Assembly (NCBI GenBank): GCA_044344795.1
Contig: JBIJCF010000001.1
Location: 109,849 to 173,848, forward strand
Source of the DNA: GCA-2737665 sp044344795
GTDB lineage: Bacteria; Bacteroidota; Bacteroidia; Palsa-965
Reading direction: 5' to 3'
DNA: 64,000 nt
Positions 24,939 through 33,656 of this stretch are shown here, one piece after another; position 1 is the first letter of the stretch, and the number at the start of each line of letters is the position of its first letter. A model generated the notes under the pieces. It was not told where the DNA came from. It did not search any database and saw only the letters and a program-made list of their open reading frames with translations. A program made the translations under genes and the position numbers.

Positions 24939-26270
24939 TTAACGGTTAAATGCCAAACGCATTCCACGCTGTGATTCGTCGAAAGTTCCATCACGATACA
25001 CCAAATGTCCATTGACCCAGGTATGTGTAACGGTATGCGAGAACGTCACGCCCTCGAACGGAGACCAACCACATTTGTAAAGGATATTACTCTTATCCAC
25101 GGTAATTGATCGATTCGGATCAACCAGCACCAAGTCTGCATAATAGCCTTCACGAATATAACCGCGCTTATCAATGCGGAACAAATCTGCAACGGCATGC
25201 GACATTTTTTCAACTACCCGTTCAAGCGGAATTACACCTTGCTTAGATTTCTCCAACATAGCGATAAGCGAATGCTGCACCAGTGGACCACCCGAAGGAG
25301 CTTTTGCGTATGGCTGCTCTTTTTCTTCGATAGTATGAGGCGCATGATCCGTAGCAATTACGTCAATGCGATTATCAAGTAATGCCTTCCACAATTCTTC
25401 GCGATCATGAGCCGTTTTCACTGCAGGATTCCATTTGATATAATTGCCTTTGGCTTTATAATCTTCATCAGAAAACCAAAGATGATGCACACATACCTCG
25501 GCGGTAATTTTCTTTTCGCTAAGCGGCAATGTGTTATCAAATAATGAAAGCTCGTCTGCTGTGCTGATATGAAATACATGTAAACGCGTACCATACTTTT
25601 TCGCACGAGCAACAGCTCTGGATGAAGACGCCAAGCAAGCTTCACGTGAACGAATAATTGGATGCATCGCAGCGTTTAAGGAATCCCCGTATTGTTCTAA
25701 ATAGCGAGACATGTTACCTTTAATCATCGGATCATCTTCAGCGTGAACAGCTATTAATGTTTTTACTTCACGAAAAATAGTTTCCAGCGTTTCTTCATTA
25801 TCTACTAACATGTCTCCTGTTGACGATCCCAAAAATATCTTCAATCCTGCAACACGTCGGATATCCATGCGTCGAATCTCTTCAATATTGGAGTTCGTCG
25901 TTCCCATGAAAAAAGAAAAATTTGCAAGGGAAACTTCTGCTGCACGTGAAAACTTCTGCTCCAGCAGATCAATTGTTGTTGCAGAAGGCACGGTATTCGG
26001 CTGTTCCATAAAGGATGTAACACCACCTGCTACTGCTGCTTTTGCTTCTGTGTAAATTTCGCCCTTATGTGTAAGCCCGGGTTCACGAAAATGCACCTGA
26101 TCATCAATAACTCCAGGCAATAATAGTTTTCCTGTGGCATCAATAATTGTTTCAGATCGGTGTTCTAAATTTTGACCAACCTCAGCAATTAAGCCATCTG
26201 TAATGCGGACATCGCCAACAAACGTTTCCCCTTCGTTAACTATTGTCGCTTTCTTTATAAGGTAATTCAT
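24939..26270 (-). CDS. pyrC: Dihydroorotase
   Basis: Dihydroorotase closes carbamoyl-aspartate to dihydroorotate in pyrimidine synthesis. The 443-residue protein belongs to the class I amidohydrolases. The HxH-type metal motif is in IDDQVHFREPGLTHKGE near residue 58 (His-Phe-Arg form), a second His is in IAVHAEDD, and VIATDHAPHT near 315 gives the last Asp and His ligands. The start is well supported. It follows the M28 peptidase gene after 2 bp, so the two are probably co-transcribed. Confidence 0.93.
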   Translation of the reverse strand: MNYLIKKATIVNEGETFVGDVRITDGLIAEVGQNLEHRSETIIDATGKLLLPGVIDDQVHFREPGLTHKGEIYTEAKAAVAGGVTSFMEQPNTVPSATTIDLLEQKFSRAAEVSLANFSFFMGTTNSNIEEIRRMDIRRVAGLKIFLGSSTGDMLVDNEETLETIFREVKTLIAVHAEDDPMIKGNMSRYLEQYGDSLNAAMHPIIRSREACLASSSRAVARAKKYGTRLHVFHISTADELSLFDNTLPLSEKKITAEVCVHHLWFSDEDYKAKGNYIKWNPAVKTAHDREELWKALLDNRIDVIATDHAPHTIEEKEQPYAKAPSGGPLVQHSLIAMLEKSKQGVIPLERVVEKMSHAVADLFRIDKRGYIREGYYADLVLVDPNRSITVDKSNILYKCGWSPFEGVTFSHTVTHTWVNGHLVYRDGTFDESQRGMRLAFNR

Positions 26271-26272
26271 AC

Positions 26273-27505
26273 TTAAAATGTTACAGTTAATGTAATTACC
26301 TCGTTCCCACGTTTAACTTTCACGGGAATGGTATCGCCTTTATTTCTCTTGCCCAATCCGGCCATATAGTCTATCATATTATTGACTGGACTGCCATCCA
26401 TCTCTACAAGAATATCACCTTGTTGTATTCCTGCTTTAGCCGCAGGACGATCATCAGTAACACCATCAATTTTTACACCGGGCCCTTCAAAAGCATAATC
26501 AGGCATAATGCCCATGGTTACTTTGTAACGAGGCTTGCCCATATCCGGATTACGGGTTTGAAGAAACTTAAGTTTATCTAAAGTCTCTGTCTTTTCAATA
26601 ATCAGTGTGATGTACTCGAGGATTGCTTTTTCGCCCTCAAAATTTACTTTATCTACATCGTCGCTTGGCTTATGATAATCAGAATGTTGACCCGTAAAGA
26701 AATGCAAGACAGGAACGTTCTTCAAATAAAATGAAGTTTGATCAGAAGGCCCAACGCCGGCGCTGTCCGTTTTAATTCTAAAAATGGTGCGCATGGATGA
26801 AATAATCGGAATCCAATCGGGAGCAGTACCAACTCCATATATCATCAATGCTTTGGTAGAATCATTCAATCGACCAACCATGTCCATATTAATCATATAA
26901 TTAACCGTTGACATGTCAATAGTTGGTTTTTCGCAGAATTTTTTTGAACCCATTAATCCCAACTCTTCACCGGAAAAACAGATGAACAGAAAATTGAAAG
27001 GTTCTTTACGATTATTACCTGCATAGTAACGAGCCAATTCCATAACTCCTGCAGTTCCTGAAGCATTATCATCAGCACCATTATGAATTTTACCTTTTCC
27101 GTTAGCATCTGTAGAATTGCGATCGTGTCCCAGTCCCAGATGATCGTAGTGTGCGCCAATGACAACTGTATATTTGGCGCCGTTGTCTAAATAACCTACC
27201 ACATTTTTACCCCTGCGCTCTTTCAAGTTTGCCGTTGACGTATCGTGCGGATTAGTTGAAGATTTAAACGTGAAAGGATAGTAATAACCATCTGTCCCTT
27301 TCGGCTGCAATCCTGCTTTCTTAAACTCCGATGCAATGTAGTTAGCCGCTTTTTGTTCTCCTTTGGAAGAAGTTCCACGTCCTTTTAATTTATCGGAAGC
27401 CAAATAGGTCACATCTTTTTTCAGACGATCGACACTGATGTCTTGCGCAAATAGGGATAGACAAGCTAATACTGATAATACAATTAAGGATAAGGACTTT
27501 TTCAT
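26273..27505 (-). CDS. Exported M28 family aminopeptidase with C-terminal PDZ domain
   Basis: This 410-residue protein is predicted periplasmic or surface-bound: the signal peptide ends CLSLFAQ. The M28 zinc-peptidase domain shows all five ligands or catalytic residues: GAHYDHLG (His), GADDNASGT (bridging Asp), SGEELGLMGS (catalytic Glu and ligand Glu), NMDMVGRL (Asp) and QHSDYHKPSDD (His). The last 90 residues form a PDZ domain (PGVKIDGVTDDRPAAKAGIQ). It is likely to release N-terminal residues from peptides. It sits between a TolB-like propeller gene (9 bp) and pyrC (2 bp). Confidence 0.9.
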   Translation of the reverse strand: MKKSLSLIVLSVLACLSLFAQDISVDRLKKDVTYLASDKLKGRGTSSKGEQKAANYIASEFKKAGLQPKGTDGYYYPFTFKSSTNPHDTSTANLKERRGKNVVGYLDNGAKYTVVIGAHYDHLGLGHDRNSTDANGKGKIHNGADDNASGTAGVMELARYYAGNNRKEPFNFLFICFSGEELGLMGSKKFCEKPTIDMSTVNYMINMDMVGRLNDSTKALMIYGVGTAPDWIPIISSMRTIFRIKTDSAGVGPSDQTSFYLKNVPVLHFFTGQHSDYHKPSDDVDKVNFEGEKAILEYITLIIEKTETLDKLKFLQTRNPDMGKPRYKVTMGIMPDYAFEGPGVKIDGVTDDRPAAKAGIQQGDILVEMDGSPVNNMIDYMAGLGKRNKGDTIPVKVKRGNEVITLTVTF

Positions 27506-27514
27506 AAGGCTAAT

Positions 27515-28585
27515 TTATTCTTTCCAATCTGCAATAAAAACATTTGTATCACGCGTGCCATTGTTGCGTCTATTCGAGCAGAAAACAATTTTATTCCCGT
27601 CAGGAGAAAACATGGCGAAGGAATTAAAAATGCTCTCCTGAGTGATTTGCTCCAAGCCTGTACCGTCGATATTGATCATGTACAGCTGGAAGTCATATCC
27701 ACGTTGCGATTTATGATTGGAAGAGAAAATAATCTTCTTCCCGGACGGATGATAATACGGAGCCCAATTAGCTTTACCCAATTTGGTAATCTGCTTAAGA
27801 TCGGAGCCATCTGCATTACAGGTATAAATTTCCATGTTGGTAGGAGCAACAAGACCTTGCGCTAAAAGTGATTTGTACTCTTCAATTTCTTCGGGCGTTT
27901 TCGGACGGGAAGATCGAAATACAATTTTACTTCCATCAGGTGAAAAGAATGCACCACCATCATATCCGAGTTCGTGTGTAATCTGTTTTGGATTAGTACC
28001 ATCAATGTTCATGATCCATAAATCCAAATCACCTCCGCGAGTTGATGTGAAAAGGATTTTATCACCTTTCGGAGAAACAACCGCTTCTGCATCATATCCC
28101 TTTTCGGTGGTTAATTGCTTCACCACTTTTCCATTCAGATCAGCGACAAAAATGTCATAAGAGTCGTAAACCGGCCAAAGATATTTTCCTCCGGCACGCA
28201 AATCGGGCATAGGCGGGCAAGGTTTCCCGGAAAGATGAGTAGAAGCATAAATAATCTGTTTTCCATCGGGCATAAAATATGAACAAGTGGTGCGACCGCC
28301 TTCGTTACTGATGCGAACAGGTTTGTACAAAGAATCCTTAACGTCCTTAATTTTCATGGCGAAAATTTGATCGCACTCCAGACCCCACTTCGGATTGTTT
28401 GACTGAAAGGTTAACCATTTACCATCAAAGCTGAAATATGCTTCAGCATTATCACCACCAAACGTTAGCTGCTTTAGATTAACGATATGTTTTTCCTGCG
28501 GATTGTCGATCGACTTTTTCTTCTTACCTGCTCCGACAAAAAGTATCGCAGTGACAAGAAGCACTGCCCACGTAGTAATTTTCAT
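27515..28585 (-). CDS. Exported TolB-like beta-propeller (PD40 repeat) protein
   Basis: This 356-residue protein has a signal peptide or membrane anchor (MKITTWAVLLVTAILFVGAG) followed by six or so PD40/WD40-like repeats: YFSFDGKWLTFQS, YFMPDGKQIIYAS, VVSPKGDKILFTS, FFSPDGSKIVFRS, YYHPSGKKIIFSS and MFSPDGNKIVFCS. The repeats close a propeller related to the C-terminal domain of TolB. The binding partner is unknown. The longest frame starts at 28762 inside the next gene; the ATG at 28585 gives a proper leader and lies 25 nt after a perfect -7 box. Confidence 0.85.
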   Translation of the reverse strand: MKITTWAVLLVTAILFVGAGKKKKSIDNPQEKHIVNLKQLTFGGDNAEAYFSFDGKWLTFQSNNPKWGLECDQIFAMKIKDVKDSLYKPVRISNEGGRTTCSYFMPDGKQIIYASTHLSGKPCPPMPDLRAGGKYLWPVYDSYDIFVADLNGKVVKQLTTEKGYDAEAVVSPKGDKILFTSTRGGDLDLWIMNIDGTNPKQITHELGYDGGAFFSPDGSKIVFRSSRPKTPEEIEEYKSLLAQGLVAPTNMEIYTCNADGSDLKQITKLGKANWAPYYHPSGKKIIFSSNHKSQRGYDFQLYMINIDGTGLEQITQESIFNSFAMFSPDGNKIVFCSNRRNNGTRDTNVFIADWKE

Positions 28586-28610
28586 AAAATAAGTTTGAAA
28601 CGATGCGCTG

Positions 28611-28618
28611 CAAAGATA
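28611..28618 (-). promoter_or_regulatory. -7 promoter box TATCTTTG upstream of the propeller gene
   Basis: Perfect TAnnTTTG match on the minus strand, 25 nt upstream of the ATG at 28585 and within the 73-bp gap after the DPM1-like gene. It suggests the propeller-peptidase-pyrC-acyltransferase run has its own promoter. Confidence 0.5.
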
Positions 28619-28658
28619 ACATTCCGCATCGGCCTTGTGTCTGATTATTGTCAGTACG

Positions 28659-29381
28659 TTATTTGCGATTAATCTTCTTAAATCGCATTTGCAGCACTCC
28701 CCAGAATGCTTCTTTGAAGATTTTGGTCGACATCTTTGAAACACCTTCCACACGATCAACAAAAGTGATGGGCACTTCCCGAATTTTGAAGCCCAATTTG
28801 TAGGCAGTGTATTTCATTTCAATCTGAAACGCGTATCCGACAAAGCGAATATCATCTAAATCGATCGTCTCTAAAACCTTGCGCTTGTAACATTTGAAAC
28901 CGGCAGTTGTGTCCTTTACATTAAACCACAATACCAAACGAACGTAAACAGAAGCGAAATATGACATCAGCAAGCGCCCCATCGGCCAGTTGGAAACTTT
29001 ACCGCCTTTAACATATCTTGAACCAACAGCAACATCCGCCTTTTTATTGGCGCAGGCGTCGTACAATTGAATCAGATCATCCGGATTGTGCGAAAAATCG
29101 CAATCCATTTCAAATATGAAATCGTAATGACGAACTAACGCCCATTTGAAACCGTGGATGTACGCAGTTCCCAGGCCCAATTTCCCACGACGTTCTTCGA
29201 TGAAAAGTCGATCTGAAAAGTCGCTTTGTAACTGCTTCACGATATCCGCTGTCCCATCAGGAGATCCGTCATCGACGATCAATAAATGAAAGTTACCATC
29301 CAACGACATGACCTTGCGAACCATCTTTTCGATGTTCTCTTTTTCATTGTACGTGGGTATGATGACTACTTTTTCGGGCAT
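28659..29381 (-). CDS. DPM1-like polyprenol monophosphomannose synthase (GT2)
   Basis: This 240-residue GT2 glycosyltransferase transfers a sugar, usually mannose, from a nucleotide donor to a polyprenyl phosphate on the cytoplasmic side. The donor-binding motif VVIIPTYNEKENIEKMV is at the N-terminus, LLIVDDGSPDGTADI gives the DD motif, FEMDCDFSHNP the metal-binding DxD-like site, and GSRYVKGG and TAGFKCYKRKVLE are typical of DPM1. There are no C-terminal membrane helices, so it is the short DPM1 type. The longest frame starts at 29474; the ATG at 29381 (MPEKVVIIPTYNE) fits the family and lies just after a good promoter. Confidence 0.9.
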   Translation of the reverse strand: MPEKVVIIPTYNEKENIEKMVRKVMSLDGNFHLLIVDDGSPDGTADIVKQLQSDFSDRLFIEERRGKLGLGTAYIHGFKWALVRHYDFIFEMDCDFSHNPDDLIQLYDACANKKADVAVGSRYVKGGKVSNWPMGRLLMSYFASVYVRLVLWFNVKDTTAGFKCYKRKVLETIDLDDIRFVGYAFQIEMKYTAYKLGFKIREVPITFVDRVEGVSKMSTKIFKEAFWGVLQMRFKKINRK

Positions 29382-29392
29382 AATTAGAGTAA

Positions 29393-29425
29393 CGAAGATA
29401 CTTCTACAAGATTGATCCTGCAAAA
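29393..29425 (-). promoter_or_regulatory. Promoter of the DPM1-like gene (TTTTG-N20-TATCTTCG)
   Basis: On the minus strand TTTTG (29425-29421) and TATCTTCG (29400-29393) are separated by 20 bp, matching the Bacteroidota sigma factor pattern of a -33 TTTG and a -7 TAnnTTTG variant. The box is 11 nt from the ATG at 29381. Confidence 0.55.
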
Positions 29426-29462
29426 GGTTAACAACATTTGGGCAAATGCGGCAAAGAATTTG

Positions 29463-29470
29463 TACCTTTT
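29463..29470 (+). promoter_or_regulatory. Candidate -7 promoter box TACCTTTT of the RlpA-like gene
   Basis: One mismatch to TAnnTTTG, ending 7 nt before the ATG at 29478; a TTTG occurs 22 bp further upstream. Confidence 0.4.
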
Positions 29471-29477
29471 CCACAAT

Positions 29478-29906
29478 ATGCTGTTCAGACGACTATTCCT
29501 TTTTGCGATTTTGATCTCTATCACCGCTCTTGTTCACGCACAAGACGCGAAAGATAGCGTTCGGTTGTCGTCGGGCACCATTATTATAAAAGTAGATACC
29601 GGCATCGCCAGTTGGTACGGCCACAAATGGCAAGGGCGCATGACGGCTAGCGGAGAACTGTTTCATCCCGACAGTATGACTGCAGCACATAAAACATTGC
29701 CGTTTGGAACAATAGTGGAAGTTAGAAATCTGAAAAACGATTCCGTGGTTCATGTAGTTATTACGGACCGCTTACCAAAATCCTCTACCCGAAGCATCGA
29801 TCTGTCCCCTGCTGCCGCGAAACGATTAAACTTTTATAGTGCCGGTTTAACCAAAGTCACAATTAGGCCGGTAGGTAAACGAGCAATTAGGAAGGCGAAA
29901 AAATAG
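29478..29906 (+). CDS. rlpA: RlpA-like septal-ring/lytic transglycosylase family protein
   Basis: This 142-residue exported protein has a signal peptide ending TALVHAQ and a double-psi beta-barrel domain: GIASWYGHKWQGRMTASGE, then MTAAHKTLPFGTIVEVRN, then VVITDRLPKSSTRSIDLSPAAAKRL. These are the RlpA core motifs. In Pseudomonas, RlpA is a lytic transglycosylase acting on naked glycan strands. Here there is no SPOR domain, so septal targeting would need another signal. One catalytic-site residue differs from the common form: IVITDR(G/L)P is kept, with Asp. The longest frame starts at 29412; the ATG at 29478 gives the signal peptide. Confidence 0.82.
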   Translation: MLFRRLFLFAILISITALVHAQDAKDSVRLSSGTIIIKVDTGIASWYGHKWQGRMTASGELFHPDSMTAAHKTLPFGTIVEVRNLKNDSVVHVVITDRLPKSSTRSIDLSPAAAKRLNFYSAGLTKVTIRPVGKRAIRKAKK

Positions 29907-29942
29907 TTGATCTCGCAAGTGTAGTAGCGTCTACATGCGCAC

Positions 29943-31832
29943 CTATAGTCGTCCGTTGACAATTTCATCCACTACTGCCGGGTCCAGTAAAGTAGAGGTA
30001 TCACCAAGATTACTCAACTCCCCTTCAGCCACCTTTCGCAAAATTCTGCGCATTATTTTTCCGGACCGCGTTTTTGGCAAACCGGTTACGATTTGAATTT
30101 TATCAGGCTTGGCAATTGGTCCAATAAACTTATTCACTTCCGCAATGATCTCCTTTCGTAACAATTCTTGATCATCATTTTGTTTAGTAGAAATCACGTA
30201 AGCATATATACCTTGACCCTTAATATCATGCGGAAACCCAACTACAGCGCTTTCTACAATATCAGGATGCATATTGATCGCACTTTCCACTTCTGCAGTA
30301 CCAATACGATGTCCGGAAACATTAATAACATCATCAACGCGACCTGTAATTCTATAATAACCATCTTCATCGCGCTTACAACCATCACCTGTAAAATATA
30401 AGTTCTTGTAGGTAGCGAAATAGTTGGTTCTACATCGTTCATGATCGCCATATGTGGTACGAATCATTCCCGGCCACGGAAACTTGATACATAAGTTCCC
30501 TTCTACTCCATTACCTTCGATTTCAATGCCTTTATCATCTACCAGAAGCGGTTGAATTCCGGGTAATGGCAATGTTGCAAAGCCCGGTTTGGTTGGTGTG
30601 ATATCAGCAAGCGGCGAGATCATAATTCCACCGGTTTCAGTTTGCCACCACGTGTCGACAATCGGGCAATTTCCTTTACCAATATTGTCAGAATACCATT
30701 GCCAAGCTTCTACATTGATAGGTTCACCAACAGAACCTAATACACGTAACGAGGACAATTTGTAAGGTTTTACAAAATCCCAACCTGCAGCTTCCAAAGC
30801 ACGAATGGCAGTAGGTGCTGTGTAAAATACATTAACATGATATTTATCTACTACTTGCCAAAAACGACCTGCATCAGGAAATGTGGGAACACCTTCGAAC
30901 AAAACGGAAGTTGCTCCGCACAACAACGGACCATATACGATATACGAATGACCCGTTATCCAGCCGATATCAGCGGTACACCAATACACTTCGCCTTCAC
31001 GATATTGAAATACATTTTGAAACGTATATGCCGAATAAACCATATAGCCGCCGCACGTATGCACTACACCTTTCGGCTTGCCTGTTGATCCCGAAGTGTA
31101 CAGTATGAACAACATATCCTCACTATCCATCGGTTCAGCAGGGCATTCATCCGCGACATCGCGAATTTCATCATGCCACCACGAATCACGTCCCGACTGC
31201 ATATGCACAGATTCGCCTGTTCTATTGAGTACAATGATGTGCTCTACAGATGGGCACAATTCCAATGCTTCATCCACAACTTTTTTGATCGGAATTTCTT
31301 TAGCGCCACGATAAGCACCATCAGTTGTTAAAACCATCTTGCAATCACTATCCTGAATGCGACCTGCTAAAGAAGACGCGCTGAATCCCGCAAATACAAC
31401 GGAGTGCACGGCACCAATACGCGCACAAGCGAGCACTGCAATTGCCAATTCTGGAACCATCGGCATGTACAAACACACACGATCCCCTTTTTTAATCCCT
31501 TTGCGCTTTAACACATTTGCCACCTTACATACTTCATGATACAATTGACGATACGTATAGGTTCGCGGTTCATCATCATTATCATTGGGTTCCCAGTAAT
31601 ACGCCAACTGATCACCACGTGTCGCGAGATGCCGATCCAAACAATTCTCAGTAATATTCAATTTCCCGTTGATGAACCACTTTACGTCGGGCTTTTCAAA
31701 ATTCCACTCCAACACCTTATCCCACTTTTTGTTCCAAACAAATTGTTCTGCAACTTGAGACCAAAATTGTTCCGGCTGTTCGACACTGAACTGATAGTAT
31801 TCCTGATACTGTTGAAGGGACGTGATGCGCAT
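29943..31832 (-). CDS. acs: Acetyl-CoA synthetase
   Basis: Acs activates acetate with ATP to acetyl-AMP and then to acetyl-CoA. The 629-residue protein has the ANL-superfamily motifs: the P-loop-like YTSGSTGKPKGVVHT near residue 255, GWITGHSYIVYGPL, WWQTETGGIM near 400, YFTGDGCKRDEDGYY, GRVDDVINVSGHRIG (hinge) and the C-terminal PKTRSGKIMRRILRK, whose lysine is the usual acetylation control site. Length is normal. It is divergent from a YCII-domain gene. Confidence 0.96.
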   Translation of the reverse strand: MRITSLQQYQEYYQFSVEQPEQFWSQVAEQFVWNKKWDKVLEWNFEKPDVKWFINGKLNITENCLDRHLATRGDQLAYYWEPNDNDDEPRTYTYRQLYHEVCKVANVLKRKGIKKGDRVCLYMPMVPELAIAVLACARIGAVHSVVFAGFSASSLAGRIQDSDCKMVLTTDGAYRGAKEIPIKKVVDEALELCPSVEHIIVLNRTGESVHMQSGRDSWWHDEIRDVADECPAEPMDSEDMLFILYTSGSTGKPKGVVHTCGGYMVYSAYTFQNVFQYREGEVYWCTADIGWITGHSYIVYGPLLCGATSVLFEGVPTFPDAGRFWQVVDKYHVNVFYTAPTAIRALEAAGWDFVKPYKLSSLRVLGSVGEPINVEAWQWYSDNIGKGNCPIVDTWWQTETGGIMISPLADITPTKPGFATLPLPGIQPLLVDDKGIEIEGNGVEGNLCIKFPWPGMIRTTYGDHERCRTNYFATYKNLYFTGDGCKRDEDGYYRITGRVDDVINVSGHRIGTAEVESAINMHPDIVESAVVGFPHDIKGQGIYAYVISTKQNDDQELLRKEIIAEVNKFIGPIAKPDKIQIVTGLPKTRSGKIMRRILRKVAEGELSNLGDTSTLLDPAVVDEIVNGRL

Positions 31833-31850
31833 ATTTATGTAATTTGATTT

Positions 31851-31858
31851 TAAAGGTA
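31851..31858 (-). promoter_or_regulatory. Candidate acs -7 promoter box TACCTTTA
   Basis: One mismatch to TAnnTTTG on the minus strand, 18 nt upstream of the acs ATG. Confidence 0.35.
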
Positions 31859-31919
31859 AGAAGTGAAAACGACGATTTCAACAGCATTAATGAAATGCAC
31901 GGAAAATGTAAATTGCACC

Positions 31920-32441
31920 ATGAAATACGTTATCATACTTGCACTGTGCGTACCAAACATTTGCTGCATAACAGAACAACTTGCCAACGTGAAAGAAGCT
32001 GAAAATCCTGCGAAACCCGTAGACTGGAGATTCATCACTTCCGATTCCCTCACATTCGACTCAGCAGCTGCGCAAACTGCCAGCGCCGATCAATACGGCA
32101 TGCGCCAATATGTGATGGCCTTCCTTAAGCAAGGTCCAAACAGAAATCAGGATTCTGTAACAGCGGCACTATTGCAAAAGCAACACTTGGAAAATATAAA
32201 TCGGATGGCTGCAGATGGCAAATTAATTGTTGCAGGAACGTTTATGGATGATGGGGATATCAGAGGAATTTACATTTCTAATGTCAGTACGATTGAAGAA
32301 GCTGAGCAACTTACCGCAAGTGATCCGGCATTCAAGAAAGGTCGTCTAGCAATGGAATTGCATCCTTGGTATAGTTCTGCAGCATTGCAATGGAGCTCCA
32401 AACTGCACAAGTTGGTTGAGAATACGAATGTAGTAGAGTAG
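31920..32441 (+). CDS. YCII-domain protein, probably exported
   Basis: This 173-residue protein has a short hydrophobic N-terminus with several cysteines (MKYVIILALCVPNICC), possibly a lipoprotein signal, followed by a YCII-related domain at about 65-155. The motifs are YVMAFLKQGPNR, HLENINRMAADGKLIVAGTF, and EEAEQLTASDPAFKKGRL, the typical YCII end. YCII domains are small ferredoxin-like folds, some with perhydrolase or decarboxylase-like activity; no function is assigned here. The longest frame starts at 31863; I chose the ATG at 31920 because the leader begins there. Confidence 0.7.
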   Translation: MKYVIILALCVPNICCITEQLANVKEAENPAKPVDWRFITSDSLTFDSAAAQTASADQYGMRQYVMAFLKQGPNRNQDSVTAALLQKQHLENINRMAADGKLIVAGTFMDDGDIRGIYISNVSTIEEAEQLTASDPAFKKGRLAMELHPWYSSAALQWSSKLHKLVENTNVVE

Positions 32442-32445
32442 GCTG

Positions 32446-33609
32446 CTACTGCTTCGGGCGTACGTACGCCACAACATCCTTATCGGTGATCGTCTTTTCA
32501 CCCAAGATGATTAATCGCTCAATACAATTCCGGAACTCACGAATATTTCCTGTCCAATTGATTTTCTGTAATTCTTTGATGGCATCTTTCGTGATTCCTT
32601 TCACGGGAATGCCGTGCTCTTCGCAAATCATTTTCAAAAAATGTTCTGCCAACATCGGAATATCATCGTTACGATCGTTCAATGAAGGAACATGAATTAA
32701 AATGACACTGAGACGATGATATAAATCCTCGCGGAACAACCCTTTAATGATCTCTGTCTTTAAATCCTTGTTGGTTGCGGCAACCACACGCACATTCACT
32801 TTTATTTCTTTATCGCCACCTACGCGCGTGATTTTATTTTCCTGCAATGCACGCAACACTTTAGCTTGAGCGGAAAGACTCATATCGCCAATTTCATCCA
32901 AGAACAATGTGCCGCCTTCCGCCAGTTCAAACTTTCCTTTACGCTGTGCTACCGCGGATGTAAAAGCACCTTTCTCATGACCAAATAATTCCGATTCTAT
33001 CAACTCCGATGGAATTGCCGCGCAGTTAACTTCTACCAAAGGACCTGCTGCGCGGTTGCTTTTTTCATGCAACCAACGTGCTACCAATTCCTTTCCGGTT
33101 CCATTTTCACCAGTAATTAAAACACGAGCATCTGTTGGCGCCACCTTATCAATCATATCCTTGATGTTCGCGATGCTCTCTGACTCACCAATCATATCAA
33201 ACGTTTTCGAAATTTTCTTCTTCAACGTTTTTGTTTCTTTCACCAAAGTCGATTTGTCCATTGCGTTGCGAATAGTCAGCAACAGGCGATTAAGATCCAA
33301 AGGTTTTTGAATAAAATCATAAGCACCTTTTTTCACCGCTTCAACAGCAGTTTCAATATTGCCGTGTCCGGAAATCATTACGACAGGCGCATCAATTGCG
33401 GCATCCATTAATTTATCCAACGCTTCCATCCCATCCATCTTCGGCATCTTGATGTCACAAAGAATCATGTCGTATTTCTCCTTTTGCGCCATGGTAAGGC
33501 CTTCCAGCCCATCGCCCGCTTCGTCTACTTTAAAGTTTTCGTACTCTAAAATTTCACGCAGTGTGCGACGAATGCTTTTCTCGTCGTCAATAATTAAAAT
33601 TCTGGACAT
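32446..33609 (-). CDS. NtrC-like sigma54-type response regulator lacking a DNA-binding domain
   Basis: This 387-residue response regulator has a receiver domain (1-120) with phospho-acceptor Asp52 (LCDIKMPKMDG), then a sigma54-type AAA+ domain: Walker A GENGTGKE at 167-174, the loop GAFTSA at 214-219 in place of GAFTGA, and Walker B GGTLFLDEIGD at 232-242. The chain ends right after the AAA lid (NIREFRNCIERLIILGEK), so the usual C-terminal Fis-type helix-turn-helix is missing. It may activate RNA polymerase from solution or through a DNA-bound partner. No histidine kinase is next to it. Confidence 0.88.
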   Translation of the reverse strand: MSRILIIDDEKSIRRTLREILEYENFKVDEAGDGLEGLTMAQKEKYDMILCDIKMPKMDGMEALDKLMDAAIDAPVVMISGHGNIETAVEAVKKGAYDFIQKPLDLNRLLLTIRNAMDKSTLVKETKTLKKKISKTFDMIGESESIANIKDMIDKVAPTDARVLITGENGTGKELVARWLHEKSNRAAGPLVEVNCAAIPSELIESELFGHEKGAFTSAVAQRKGKFELAEGGTLFLDEIGDMSLSAQAKVLRALQENKITRVGGDKEIKVNVRVVAATNKDLKTEIIKGLFREDLYHRLSVILIHVPSLNDRNDDIPMLAEHFLKMICEEHGIPVKGITKDAIKELQKINWTGNIREFRNCIERLIILGEKTITDKDVVAYVRPKQ

Positions 33610-33656
33610 AGTTCGGCTTGTAAATAGACGTTGAATTTAATGAAAACCTTGGATAA

